The notes beneath the pieces were generated by a model. The model saw nothing but the letters and a program-made list of their open reading frames with translations. It searched no databases and was not told where the DNA came from. The position numbers and the translations under genes are program-made. From Isochrysis galbana (lineage: Eukaryota; Haptophyta; Isochrysidales; Isochrysidaceae): a stretch of 64,000 nucleotides of DNA. The DNA is taken from positions 2,557,070-2,621,069 of the forward strand of contig CM030934.1 of the NCBI GenBank assembly GCA_018136815.1, read 5' to 3'. Shown here one piece after another: positions 1 through 11,388 of the stretch. Within the stretch, counting starts at the first letter, position 1. Each line of letters opens with the position of its first letter.

Positions 1-3000
1 ACGGATGAGTGGCAGCAACGCAATTCACCGGCCACGAAAACGCGTTCCGGCGATTTGCTTGATGCGCCGGCTGCGACTGCACATGAGGAGAGCGAACGCT
101 CCGATGTCGAGGGTGAGGCGCAGTCAATGCTGGAGGATGAGTCGGAAAGAAGGCTGGCGGCGAGCTCGGTCGCATTGCAGTCGCAGCGGCAGCCCCCGCC
201 AATGACCGAGCCCGAGGGCGGCGAGGACAAGGATCCCAGCGCTGCGAGGGCGAAGCAGCTTGCCAATCAGCCAGCGACCATAGCCCCCCCGCCCGCGGAA
301 GCTTCACCCCTCACCTCGGTCGAATTGAAGCCTATGGGCGAGACGGTAGGGCCCGCTACGGGAGGCGCGTTGCCCTGCGAGCATGGTTCTAAGGCAGACC
401 GGGAAGCGGTCAACGTCGAGGCGACGGGCGAGCAAGAGGGGCTGTGCGAGGCCGAGGCCGACCCCAAAGTCTGCATCGCTCAACTCATGGAGTTCTTGGG
501 CCATGCGCCCAATGCCACGGGAAGAGAGGCTGCCGGAGAACCGGCGCCGCTCGCAGATTCGGAGCCTCACGCAGATCCGGTAGCCCTCGTAGATTCGGCG
601 CCGCTTGCCGACCCGACGCCCCTTCCAGGGTCGACGCCCCTTGCGGACTCGACGCACAACGCACACCCTGCTCACCACGCAAACCCGGCCCCGCTCGCGG
701 ACCCAGCACTCCTCGCAGGCCGAGCGCCGCTCGGAGATTCGGCTGCCACTGCTCCGGCAGCGACGGAGGGACTGTCCCTTTCTCGCGAGTCTCACCCTAT
801 TGTGGAACCCAACGGCGAGGTGGAAACTTCACCACACTCGGTAACGGATCCGAAGATCGGCACATCGGCCGCCCAAGGTAGCGCGTCAGTGTCGGACCCA
901 GTTGCCAAGACCCCCGAACCGGATGATGTGCAGCTGTTGCCGAGCCAGCTGGTGACGAATGAGACCGTGCCAAATGTGCCGGTATCGATGGCAATTAAAT
1001 GCAGCGGTGGCGCGCACGGAAGGCCGCCCTTGCCGCTTGATGGCAGCGCGCGCTCGGATGGCTCTGCTGGGGGGATTCATGCGAGAGACGTAGGAGCTGT
1101 CTCTGCAGGGCCGGTGCATGCCATGCCGTCGGAAACGGGCGGCCTCCATGGGACCTGGGTCGATGGTGCTCAGGCGGAGGCGGAGGATGGCACGCAGTCA
1201 TCAAAGCATCTCAATTATGAACAGACCGTTCGATTGCTTCTCAACACTCGTGTGATGACACGGCGAGGTGACCTTGGGACAATCCGCGGACTTGAGCGCA
1301 AATGGGTGCTTGTCGAGATTGACAACAAAGGAGGGCCGACCGAGATATTTGCGCGTGAACTCGGTAGCCCAACGGAGCCCCGCTCTATGGATTCGCAGCG
1401 GCATGGCGTGAGGACGAGAGCGAATCGGGCTTGCATGCCGTCCGAGCAACCTCATGACAGTATTCGCAGCGGTGCACCTCTCCGCAAGTTCCATCTGTCG
1501 ACTCTTAGCGACGAGCATGGCCATGCTTTGCCAAGGTAATGCCTTTCCTCACTGGCCCGCGACATTCGAGCTAGTCGTCTTTGCGCTGGCTAGTCTCCAC
1601 CCTCCCCCGTAGCCTCATCATCGTCGTGTGGTACCACACCTGTCCGCAGCGCCGCCAGCCCCACCTGTAACACCTCGTCCAATCGCCTAACAAGGCAAAT
1701 TGAGGCACAACATGCATTCAGATTGTCCCACGTACTCGACCCTATGCCCCGATGCGCTCGCAGATTTCCACCGACACGTCCCCAAACGAGGAGTTCTACA
1801 CCGCCCATGGCGCCTGCATCAGTGGCGGCTTCAGCCACCTCTAAGGTTGACACAGCCAAAACTTCTCCATTGTGCCCGTTGGAGTCCAATGGCTTAGTGC
1901 TGGCCGCATCGAGTGGCGGAGTGGAGCAAGGAATGCAACTGCGATCCGAATCCAGCGGGCCCAACGGATCGCCGGCGACTCACATGGGAGCCACCGCAGC
2001 AAGCGGCGTGTCGCCTGCGTCGGCCGAGGAAGAGAAAGGAGAGCGCGCATGTGTCTTGGATGCCTCGATCGTCATAGAGGCATGGCCGGTGCCGACGCCT
2101 GGGGTGGCATCGCAAGCATCATCGGTCGGAGTTGTACCGCGCTCTGACGATGTCGCAGAGCAGGCACGCGTGGAGGAGGATGCTGAGGCTGAGGAATCTG
2201 TCATTGTAGACGCATGCGTCGCTGGTGTATTGAAGCCTGGGGAGCTGTGGCAGTCCACAGGTATGCATGGGGCTGATGCATCATTGCGCTCCCAAAATGG
2301 CGCTCCTCGAGCCGAAGTAGTGCAAAATGTCGTTATGGAGGCGCGTGAAGCAGCTGAATCGGGAGAAGAATCCCCGGTTGGAAACTGGATCGTCTCCGGA
2401 GCCGCCTGTCGACCGGATCCCTCGGCTAGAGAGGAGGTAGCGATGAGGGAGGCCGAACATGCGGTCATAGTCGATGCCTCCTTTGCTAGGGACACAAATG
2501 CTCTAGGAATGAACGCCACGCGCCCGCAAGAGCCACCACAGCCGCCTTTGAACGATGAATTCTTTGGGGCTGAGATGTCCACGAACCCATTTGCAACCGA
2601 ACAAGGGGAGAGGCCCGCCGACGATGCAAGTGCAGACATCGACCCACCTGTGGGTGGTGTTGCCGCACGGGTGCGGCGGCTGTCGCGGAAGGCAGCTAGG
2701 CGTTGTACTGCACACAATCAGCCGTCGGAGGAGCCGCCAACTAGAATGTCGCGCAGTGGGTACGCAACAGCGGCCGCCACAACCTCGCATGCGATAGTCC
2801 CCAAGAGCCACGGACTAATGGATCCCTCGGTGATTGAAGTCGTCGCTCCCGCCGAGGATGTTCTTTTGTTAGCGAGTACAACGGGCAATATGTCGTATGA
2901 AATGCTGAGCGATGAGCTCAGGGCGGAGAACAAAACGGCGAATGCGCTTGACAACACTACATCTGGACGTGTAAGTGGATTAGGCAGAATAGCCTCGCAG

Positions 3001-5846
3001 CGCCAACTTCCGAGCAATGAGGCTGCCGGACATGCCGGGAGGTCCAAAAAATCCGCGCGTATTTCTGCACGGCAAGCAAGCCCCAATACGTCTACCAACG
3101 ATGCGCACTATGGCGCAGCAGGCACAATGACGAGTGGGCAAACCAAAGGTCGTGCTAACAGGCCTGCTACGCTACGCAGTAATGGCGGGACCAGTTGTGG
3201 TGGAAGCGGCGACGGGATAGCAGCAGGAGCTGTCTCGGTGTTCGCCGAAGCACTAGTGTCGGGTCGGACGGCAGCTGAAGCGAACTCAGGCAGCGAGCCG
3301 CGCCGGAAGGTGTCCGAGCGGCTAGCCCGAAAGGCCGTCATGAAGGAGGCACTCGAAGCTGCGACCAACGCGGCGGCTCAAGCGACGGCCACATCCGTTG
3401 CCAAGGAGCGGCAGGCCGGTAAGCGGCTGGATAAGCGAACCATTCCAACGAGAGAAAAGCCCGCCTCATCAACCTCCGCAAAAACATGGCCCCCGGCGTC
3501 AACCGAAACGACAGTTACAGTTGGTACTGAACGGATGACGGGTGCGGCGGACAGTGCTGCCGCTCGAGCCGTGGCATCGAAAAGGAGTCGTGCGCAGCCC
3601 GGCACGAAAGCGCCTAGTGCAAGTGTTGCATGTGCGAAAAGCAGCTCGGCAGGTGTGGTGAAGAGGCGCAAGCTTGCTCGAAGTGAAGCAGACGACATGT
3701 TCGCCTCACGCTTCTCGGTGTTGGGCCACGCATCGCTTCGTCTCACACCGCATGTGATTGGCCTCGCATCCTTCTCAGCGCTATCATATGAGGAGCGCGA
3801 GCGGCTGGCAGAGTATCTTCCCGAGGGTGACCGCAACCCCTCCCAGTGGCGCGACGCTTTGCTAAGCGAGCAGCTAGCTGAGGCCGTGTCCAGCTGGCAG
3901 CAACAGCTCAGATCAGGCGAGTTTGATCCGTCCTGTGAGGAAGTGGTGCAAATCCGCAGAAGGCAACAATTGCGGAAGGCGCAACGAGCTGCGTCTATTG
4001 GCTTGGAACGTCTGAAAGACGCAGCGTCGGCGTCCCCGCAGACGGCCGCTCTTTTGGAGAGCTGCTTGCACTCTGCTCACTCCTCGTTCCCTACCGACTC
4101 ATCTAGCAAAGCCGCTTCCGGTGATTCCACAACCGGCGGCGTGCTCGCACCAAACCATGCCGTTGTTGGGGCTATTCCTGCAGCGACCTCTTGCTCCGCA
4201 CTTGTTCCGTACACTCCGGCTCCCAACTCACACGCTGACTCTTCTGAGGCGTCAGCGGTCGACGACACGCTGCACGATGCTCCGACTCGCCCGGTGCACG
4301 CGACAGCCTGTAGCTTGTCATCGCACGCTAGTCCAAAAGACGATGCGATGGCTCTGATATCATCTGCCGTTGTTGCAGCAACGACGGAGATCGATGCTAG
4401 CGGTTCTAGCACGAGGAGTGAAAACCCAACGGAATGCAGCCCTTCCATTGCTGCCTCATGTGAGCCACTGCCCACTGGTGCTCGAACTGAAGCCGATGCG
4501 GTGGGAGTAGCTTCAGCCGACGGATCCAAGCCCACGTCGACATGCAGTCGCACTACTGATGCGACGTGCTCCGGTAGCAGTACTAAGTTAAAATGTGGTG
4601 ACGTGGCGCCAACAGTGGGCATGTTGGGAGAACAGGTTGCGCTTGGATCGCAGGGTCAATCCTCGGCGATTGTACCAGCGATGTCGTCAGGGTCTCATGC
4701 TAAAGGGACGAAAGGTACCTGGCATCTTACGCATGAGGATGTCGTCGGATACTCTTCTAGCGATTCGGAGGGCCTGAAACGGAAGCAGCCGAAAGATGGC
4801 TCTATAGAGCTCAAGCCCGACGAATCGCGGCCACAAAAGCAGCCGTATAGGCCCGCGTCCCATGCACAATCGGCGCATGGGCCTCGGGTCCACGCGGCAT
4901 GCCTTGTCCAGACCTCAGTCACCCAAGAGCAGGCGGCGCAAGCGACCCAAGCGCAGATGGCATCGACCCCGGCGCTGGCGGCGCACGCGCCCCAGGCGAG
5001 GGCCGCGCACATGCCACACCCACAGGTGGCGCAAGTGACGCCGGCCCTGATGCCACAACAGCCACAAGTGCAAGCGTGCATCCTCGAAACTTATCAGCCA
5101 TCGCGATCGTCCCCACAAGTACGACAAGCACGCGCGGCTGCCGCACGTACAACTGCTCTGGCACCGCTGTCGGGCCAAATTATTGTTCCAATTGCTCAGA
5201 TGCAACAGTGTCGTGCGCAATGGCCGAATATGGTCGTCCCGCTGAACTCGACCCCAACCTCGCATCCAGGTGCATGAGCCTTGCCATAGTAAGCACGTCG
5301 CGATGGCACCATGGCGCTTATCAAGATACCAGCGCATGCGAGCGCAATGCCCACCGCCGCCGAGAGACTGCTTTCATCCTAACCTGAGCCGTTGCCTGTT
5401 GTTGCCCTGCTCCAGGTGCAATCCCAAATGCGGCTGGGGAGGGAGCTTCTCCAGCGCAGAGATCTTTACGGATAGTCCAAGGCCATTTGCGTTTTATGGA
5501 TCCTCAGCAGCGCCATGCGTTCTTGCAGGAAACGAATCTGGTGGTGCAATCGCAGCTACCGCACGATAGCGATTCTATTCGAATGGCGAGCACGCAGCGC
5601 GCCTTCAACGCGCATTTGGCAACCCATGAAGTGTGCATGCCACCGCAGGCACCTTTGTCTGCACAACATGCTCAGCTTTCCACCCGAATGCCGACTTCGA
5701 CACAAACACCGGCTTGCGCGTGCTCCCACCCGCAAGCACAACTTTCTGCGCACTATGCGCCCTTTGCGCCTTACGGGCCCTCTCAAATTAGCGGCACGAC
5801 CACCAGCCATGGCCATGGCTCCCTTCTCAACAACATCGATCGCTAA
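1..5846 (+). CDS. DEUBAD/ASX-homology-like chromatin protein, 5' partial, 3 exons
   Basis: The reading frame is open from base 1, so the gene begins outside the window. I model exons 1-1535, 1650-5269 and 5416-5846, joined by introns of 114 nt (GTAATG...CCGCAG) and 146 nt (GTGCAT...CTCCAG). Phases agree and the joined CDS is a whole number of codons, about 1,861 residues. Nt 3695-3995 (residues about 1194-1294) resemble a DEUBAD domain: FSALSYEERERLAEYLPEGD, then LLSEQLAEAVSSWQQQLRSG and a basic helix. In Asx/ASXL proteins this fold binds and activates the BAP1/UCH37-type H2A deubiquitinase. A short basic module near nt 1201-1360 (TRRGDLGTIRGLERKWVLVE) looks KOW/chromo-like. Three VIVDA-type cores (near nt 2060, 2200, 2466) resemble SUMO-interacting motifs. 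The rest is low-complexity: a PLADP-type repeat at nt 545-750 and an Ala/Gln/Pro tail. The domain call is from memory of the family; the chromatin role is inferred. Confidence 0.55.
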
Positions 5847-6546
5847 TTCGTCTACAGCGGTTGGACAGTGCTGCGAGCCGCCGTACACTCTACCCGCGGC
5901 CACCTAGACATGCCACAAAGCGACCACGGTGGCTCCGCTCATGATGCCGCCGCCACCGCACTGACGAAAGAGAAGTTGGCGCCGCACGAGCCTGGCGGCT
6001 TCCCTTCGGCTCTTCGTATGCTTTCCTCAAGCGGCGCCTCGTGCTATCACTTCGTGCCTTTGCTCCAAGACGTATCAACTCGTGTACTACTCTAAAGGCG
6101 TGCATTCATTGGTGTAGAGCCTTCGGCATTTGCTATCGTGATTGCATCAAGATTCCTTCGCCTACGGTGCGAGAGACTTCCTTGGCCGTTGAATTGGCAA
6201 GATGCCATTGGCCTCGACTTGGTAGAAAAGTGGAGGGTGCGCTCCATAATAGGGAAGCGCTATCGACTGCGTGGTGTGGCGTCTGGCAGTTGGGACCTCT
6301 TTACCATCGCGCGGCGTGCTGTATTAGCATCATCCCCATATTGCTAGCTTCCCTGAGGATGTTGCCGCGCTTGTGCGGCATGTGTTTCGTTGAAATTAAC
6401 TTTATAGTTGGTCGCCATGGAGCCCAGATCCTCCGTTAGGTATCAGGTCGTCAGGTTTCGGCTCCCTTAGCATGATATCAGGTCCTATTCTTAGTCTAAT
6501 ATCTATCTAATATCGGAATATCAGGTTGTTGTGCGATATTATAATC
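5847..6546. other. no gene seen; LINE-leader-like scrap
   Basis: Open frames here (for example 6041-6439) have no recognisable content and no codon-use support. Bases 6396-6420 (ACTTTATAGTTGGTCGCC then ATGG) match the 5' leader of the LINE family seen at 6597, 17476 and 53783, so the stretch probably holds a decayed element start. The sequence becomes AT-rich near 6480-6550 with repeated ATATC words. Confidence 0.4.
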
Positions 6547-8024
6547 AAAAACATCTGAAGAGCATTTTGGGCTAAACACCTACTAGGTCTAGGCCCCAAC
6601 TAAGTTTATACTTAGACGCGATGGAGCGCGCCGACGCGACTCCCCTCTCCTTCGGGCCCCCCACCGAGGGCGCCCCCCCAGTGCACATGGAGCAGCCGCT
6701 GATGAATCGGCCGCGTCCGCCCACAGAGGCCGAACAGGTGTGTGCGACTCCGGTCGCGCCGCACGGCCCGTGGCCCCGGCCACACCACCCATGGCAGCCA
6801 TGCTGGCCTCCCTCATGGGGAGCAGCAGGCTGCTGGCAGCTTTCCAACAAGGTACAAGGTCAGGCCTCAACAGCCACTCCTCCACTGGGCATGCCTTATG
6901 GCAGAGGCCCCTCTCGCCCTGGCAAATGCCGCGCTGCTCCAGCAGCGCGGCCCGCGGCCGGGTGGCCCCTATCTATGGGCACAACACACACCCCATTGCT
7001 GCAAGCAACATATACTTCAGAGGCACCCCCTCAGACACATCTCACCACACGCACAAAGCACACGCACACGCCCCCCCTGGGGACAACAACAACAATGCGC
7101 CCCCACCCTAAGCCCCCACGCACACAACACTGACCACGGTCACCCCCGCCCACGCCCCACAGGACCAAGATTCAGACGATGAAAACGACATCAGACGCCT
7201 CCTTCGAACTCTCGTTCCACCAAACCGGAGACATCATCCTCCAAGACACGACGGCGTATGCCGCCATCGTCGAGCTACTCCTCGAACTCGAGGGCGTAGA
7301 CCCCGAGCCAGATTTCTGGGCCCGCTCAACGAGGGGGCCCGTGGCACATAGCGGTCAATGAAGATTGCGAGAATGTTAAGAAGTTTTTTTTTACTAGGTC
7401 TAGGCCCTTCGTCGAAGCGACCGCGAACGCTCCCTTCGCGGGGCGCGAGTAGGACGGAGGGATATCGTCGCTCCAGTGCGAAAAAGGCACCACATGCATC
7501 CTTCGTCGACCCCAAAGAGGCGCCTACCTGTCCTAGCCAGTGTCTCCCCGGTGTCGTCCTTCCTGTTGCCTCTGTCTCCCCTGCTGGGGGTCCAAAGCTG
7601 CTCTTTCCAATGCCTGTTTTGATGCGACATTTCCCCAATGGGGTCCTGTCTTGTATGGCGCCGGGCCGGCCCCTCGCGCCGGAGCACGAGGGCGGTAACG
7701 CGGCTGTGTAGGGTCCCGGCCCGGGGGCCTTCCCTGTGGGTTCGTCCCTCTGGTGCTTTGTGGCTGGTGTGGCTGTGGATTGTGCTGGAGGTGTGTTGCC
7801 TGCTGGCTGGTGCCAGCATGGCGGCTTTGCACGTGTCGTTCATGGTGATGCGCGGGCGCGGCCCGCCGGCTCCTGTGCCCACCTGACGGGGGGGGTCGTC
7901 CTGGCGCGGTCGCTTCGGCGACAGCGGCGTGTCTGTGAGCTCTTCGTCCATCATGGCGAGGGCAGCGGCAGCGAGAGCGGGCGGCGGCGCGCGCTCCATG
8001 ACCCTATCGTTTTAACGATAGTTG
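6547..8024 (-). mobile_element. internally deleted LINE derivative, split by a nested insertion
   Basis: On the minus strand the element starts at 8024 with CAACTATCG, a variant of the family leader, and an ATG at 7999 opens an ORF1-like frame beginning MERAPPPALAAAALAMMDEE. The frame runs to about 7400, then jumps to the family's 3' end (TAGGTGTTTAGCCC...TCAGATGTTTTT) at 6596-6547. The middle (zinc fingers, endonuclease, reverse transcriptase) is absent. A second element (6597-7392, plus) sits inside it, with the duplicated target at 6582-6596 and 7393-7407. I found no target duplication for this outer element. Confidence 0.6.
6597..7392 (+). mobile_element. nested 796-bp LINE-derived non-autonomous element with TSD
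   Basis: Flanked by a perfect 15-bp target duplication ACTAGGTCTAGGCCC (6582-6596 and 7393-7407). It begins CAACTAAGTTTATACTTAGA, identical to the start of the longer LINE at 17476 on the minus strand, and carries that element's ORF1 start (MERADATPLSFGPPTEGAPP, ATG at 6621). ORF1 homology continues to about 7355 with frame breaks, then the sequence jumps to the terminal TTAAGAAG plus a T run. Only the 5' 750 bp and the last 20 bp of the parent remain, so it must be mobilised by proteins made elsewhere. The T run abuts the 3' target duplication. Confidence 0.8.
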
Positions 8025-8127
8025 GAGGAGGAAAGAGGAGAGCGGGGTGTGGAAGATGTCTGGGAGGAAGACTCTCTGGATTTTCGCCAGATGCGTGCGC
8101 ACGCCGTGCGCATGATGAGTGGCAATC

Positions 8128-8400
8128 ACATGCGCGGGGGTCCCGTGCGTGGAAAGTTTCCGCGCGCCGTCAGGTTTCGTCAATCCCCGCGGGGACGCCG
8201 TGCGTGCGCATGGAAGTTTCCGCATTCTCTCGGGGCCCCCGCGGGGGCGCCGTGCGTGCGCATGGAAGTTTCCGCATTCTCTCGGGGCCCCCGCGGGGAC
8301 GCCGTGCGTGCGCATGGAAGTTTCCGCACGCCGTCACAGAATTCTCTCGGGGCCCCCGCGGGGACGCCGTGCGTGCGCATGGAACTTTCCGCACGCCGTC
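8128..8400. repeat. 52-bp tandem repeat, about 4-5 units
   Basis: The core GTGCGCATGGAAGTTTCCGC recurs at about 8204, 8256 and 8308 (52-bp period) and again about 65 bp later, where a 13-bp insert (ACGCCGTCACAGA) lengthens the unit. Units contain the short palindrome CCCCGCGGGG. A more diverged unit precedes at about 8128-8176. Open frames across it on both strands are repeat artefacts. Confidence 0.75.
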
Positions 8401-8480
8401 ACGGATGCGCAGAAAAGGGTTTCGGCAAGGCGCATGATGAGATTTCTCTCGGGGCCATGATGAGCGAGAAGGAGATCGAC

Positions 8481-8513
8481 ATTCGCCGCAACCAACTATA
8501 AAGATAAAGTTGG
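8481..8513 (-). repeat. LINE 5'-leader-like fragment
   Basis: Read on the minus strand, this stretch gives CAACTTTATCTTTATAGTTGGTTGCGGCGAATG, close to the leader-plus-ATG found at the LINE 5' ends. No ORF1 follows, so it is a remnant. It lies just left of the DNA transposon's target site. Confidence 0.35.
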
Positions 8514-8560
8514 AAGTTGGCTCCCATGAACATGAATTAAGACTCTCACTAGACGCTAGC

Positions 8561-11388
8561 TAACCCCTGACAGAAAGATGCCATCTATTGTTGCAAGCTT
8601 TGCTGATGCAAACCATCTCAATCTAGATAGAGGTGGGGACAGTAAAAATCGGGTTCTCATGATCGCTTTTTTATAGCAAAAAAAATGCATGGATGACCTC
8701 CATATGCCCTAACTAGACGACCCTCCGAGTCTCAGCTCCCTATTCTTTCGCGCGCGCGCGCGCCGACGTGATAAAATTCCAATTTTTTTGGCCCGGCGGT
8801 GTCGACGGCCCACGTAACCACTTTAACGACCGCTCGGAAGCTGTAATTGGTCGCCCGGCCGCATTTTTTTGCCTGGTTGGGCATTATCAGTCGTGGTAAG
8901 AATGATATACTAGATGGATACCTGTGACTCGATCGTTTATCCACATATTATTGTACGTATGTGCCCTATACTACAGACGAACACAGCGGGCAATTGGACA
9001 CAGCCGCACAAAAATGGTTGATGAGGATGTCACACGGATGAAACAACGCAAGCTTCGGTACCCCCCGCCCGCCACAAGCATATCAGAGCCGACTGTGCCG
9101 AGTCTACAACATAGCTCGACGCATCGCGCGTTCTGAGGCCAGAATTCAGCACGCATCATGGGCACTCGCGAGCGCCAACAGGAGCCACTCCTCCAGGTAG
9201 CCAGGGAGGCCCTCGGCGCGCGCTCGCGGCGCATTTCACGGCGTCCGAGCAACCATTCGACCTGAGCGCGACTGACTAGCCCCGAGCTGCCCTCTCAGGG
9301 AGGCTACATGCCCCACAGCAGTACCATCCGCGCTCACGTTGGCCTCCCCAACAGAGCGCTGGGCACTCTGGGGTCCCCAGGCGAACGCGATCGTGACAGA
9401 TGACAGCAGGATCTGCCCAGGCGCTTCTGGCAGACCCTTGCCGCTCCAGTCATACCCATCCGACCTTGTTGGGAGGCCTCCCAGTCGAGCAAGCGCTTCA
9501 AGTAGAGGGGCCAGCCCTCTACTTCGCCCATTCCGCGAGGCTGAGCCGATCGACGACCAATGTTTTTGAAGGCCCTCGAAACGGACAGACTGAAAATGAG
9601 TACGTGAATGTCGTTCTCAATACGTAATAGTGCTCGTTTTGTTTTCCCCACTTACTATCGTTACAATTATTTTATTTTTGTTCGTTTTTTCATGATTTTG
9701 CCATATAAACCGCAAAAAATAGGCTAGGTTGCACTGACACATTGATAGCCTACACTCAGCCAAATGTTATAGACCACGCCTCTTGAGCTCAGCTGAACTA
9801 AATCGCCACCCCATGTGCCTATCAGCGTTCCAATTAGCCTCTGTCAGGATCGACCACGCATAAGTCTCCTCCTCTTCAAACTCCTCGTCGGCGGGCCACC
9901 GGATGCGCACAGCCCCAGCTCCGAGCAGTTTTTTGCAGCGCGGGCTCTCCTTATCTGTCTTGCCGTTAGCGATCTGTACCACTTCACCCGTGCACCAAAT
10001 GAGCGTCGATTTTCTCGCACCTGTCTCAGGGTCAACAATCCAGTAGCGCCAATTGATTTCGAGTTCAGTGCCCACCAAGTCGTCGTCGAGCTCCGGCGGC
10101 GTCGGCGGCTGCTGATCACCCGTAGCGTCTAGCTCACCTTCCTGTTCAAGAGCCCCACGCTTGTGCCGAGCCATTGCCAGCAACTCGTCGGGGCTAATTT
10201 CTTGTATCGCATCGGCCATCTTGCTAGCTTGCACCGTTGGCGTCCCGAGCTCTTTCATCGTCTTCCGCTTCATCACCGGGACGGCCGCCTGCTCGGGGAG
10301 CTCGCGGGCCCGGCGTCGCTTTGCCTCCTCGTTAAGGAGTTCCGTAACTACCTCCTTGAGGCTGGTGACAGTGCCGATGTACTCGTCTGTACTTGACGAC
10401 CATTGCAACTTGAACTCAATGAAGCCCAGACCGATCACGCGCATCTCAGCTTGCTCGCGAAGCCAATTGAGTTATAGTTGCGTCGTCTTTGCCGCTCGAC
10501 GCCCGCGGTCGCAATCCTCAGCATCAACGCGATTGGCGATTTTGGCGAGCTCGGCATTAATGGCCGTAACGGACTTGACGCCGCACTTCTTCCATCGGTC
10601 GAAAAAACTTAGGGCGAGAGCGTATTGCTTCACAAGCGCATCGAGCTCGGCCTTCGAGTTGGTGACACGCTTCGCCGCATGGTACGCGTCGAGCTCTGCG
10701 TGGTCTGCGCGATCGACTTGACGCTGCTCGCGCACCTGGTAGCAAGAAAAATTACAGAGATTCCGAGATAAAGAGCTGGAGCGCGGCGAAGGTCGGCCTG
10801 TCCCAGCGGGTCGGTCGCCATCGCTCCGCTCCCACTTCGGATTGCGCGGGGGAGAGGTAGGGGAAAACTTCCCCCTGTCCCGCGAAAAAAATATTCTGAC
10901 CTCATGATGCAGCGATGTTTTTTTTTTCACCCAGGCTCCCTCACCTCTAATCTAGATGGCAAGCTTTGCTGATGTGGCCAACCATCTATGACCAAGCTTT
11001 TCGGGCGCGCAGCGCCCGAGCGCTGCTATAGGCGCGCGGTGCGCGCAGCACATACGGACGGCGGTATAGCTCGCCATCTCTCATCTCTCATTGATAAATG
11101 TAAAGTGTTGAATACTTACACACAACAAGACGTGCTGCAATTAGCCCACTCTCCCTTACTTATCCCTTGCCACATATCCCCGAGCCACCGAACTCACAAC
11201 TCACGGGGGGGGGGGGATAGGGACCCAAAGCACTATTTTGGGAACAAGCTTTCTATCGAGCTTTAGGTGGACTCCAAAATCGACCATCTATGGACCAAGC
11301 TTTTGAGCAAGCTTTGCTGCAAATATCACCCATCTGCTGCTGAAAACAAGCTATCCCTGATTCTCAACCATCTTTCTGTCAGGGGTTA
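8561..11388. mobile_element. TIR DNA transposon, 2.83 kb, 8-bp TSD
   Basis: The left end TAACCCCTGACAGAAAGATG (8561-8580) is a perfect 20-bp inverted match to 11369-11388. Both ends are flanked by ACGCTAGC (8553-8560 and 11389-11396), a perfect 8-bp target duplication. Subterminal words AAGCTTTGCTG and CCATCTAT recur near both ends and again near 10960, typical of transposase-binding repeats. The only sizeable coding remnant is on the minus strand at 9767-10930. Eight-bp duplications are known for hAT and KDZ/Zisupton elements; the internal protein looks more like the latter, but that assignment is weak. Remaining interior (8581-9766, 10931-11368) has no convincing gene, a (CG)n run at about 8749 and a G run at about 11204. 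Confidence 0.8.
9767..10930 (-). pseudogene. transposon-borne protein with in-frame stop (KDZ-like C-terminus?)
   Basis: Two same-frame ORFs on the minus strand, 10930-10472 and 10444-9767, are separated by one TAA at 10474-10472. Translation continues sensibly across it (AAKTTQL-stop-LNWLREQAEM). A splice acceptor (CTACCAG) near 10738 probably starts the real exon at VREQRQVDRADHAELD. The N-terminal part is helical (FFDRWKKCGVKSVTAINAEL). The C-terminal part ends in an acidic module with WIVDPETG, WCTGEVVQIANGKTDKESPR, AGAVRIRWPAD and HMGWRF. I associate that module with the tail of KDZ-type transposases of algal genomes, from memory. No DDE core is visible, so the element is non-autonomous or the rest is decayed. 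Confidence 0.45.

Noticed and set aside
8128..8400. Direct repeats as CRISPR or regulatory iterons
   Set aside because: A 52-bp homogeneous tandem repeat without spacers and no adjacent cas-like or replication gene.
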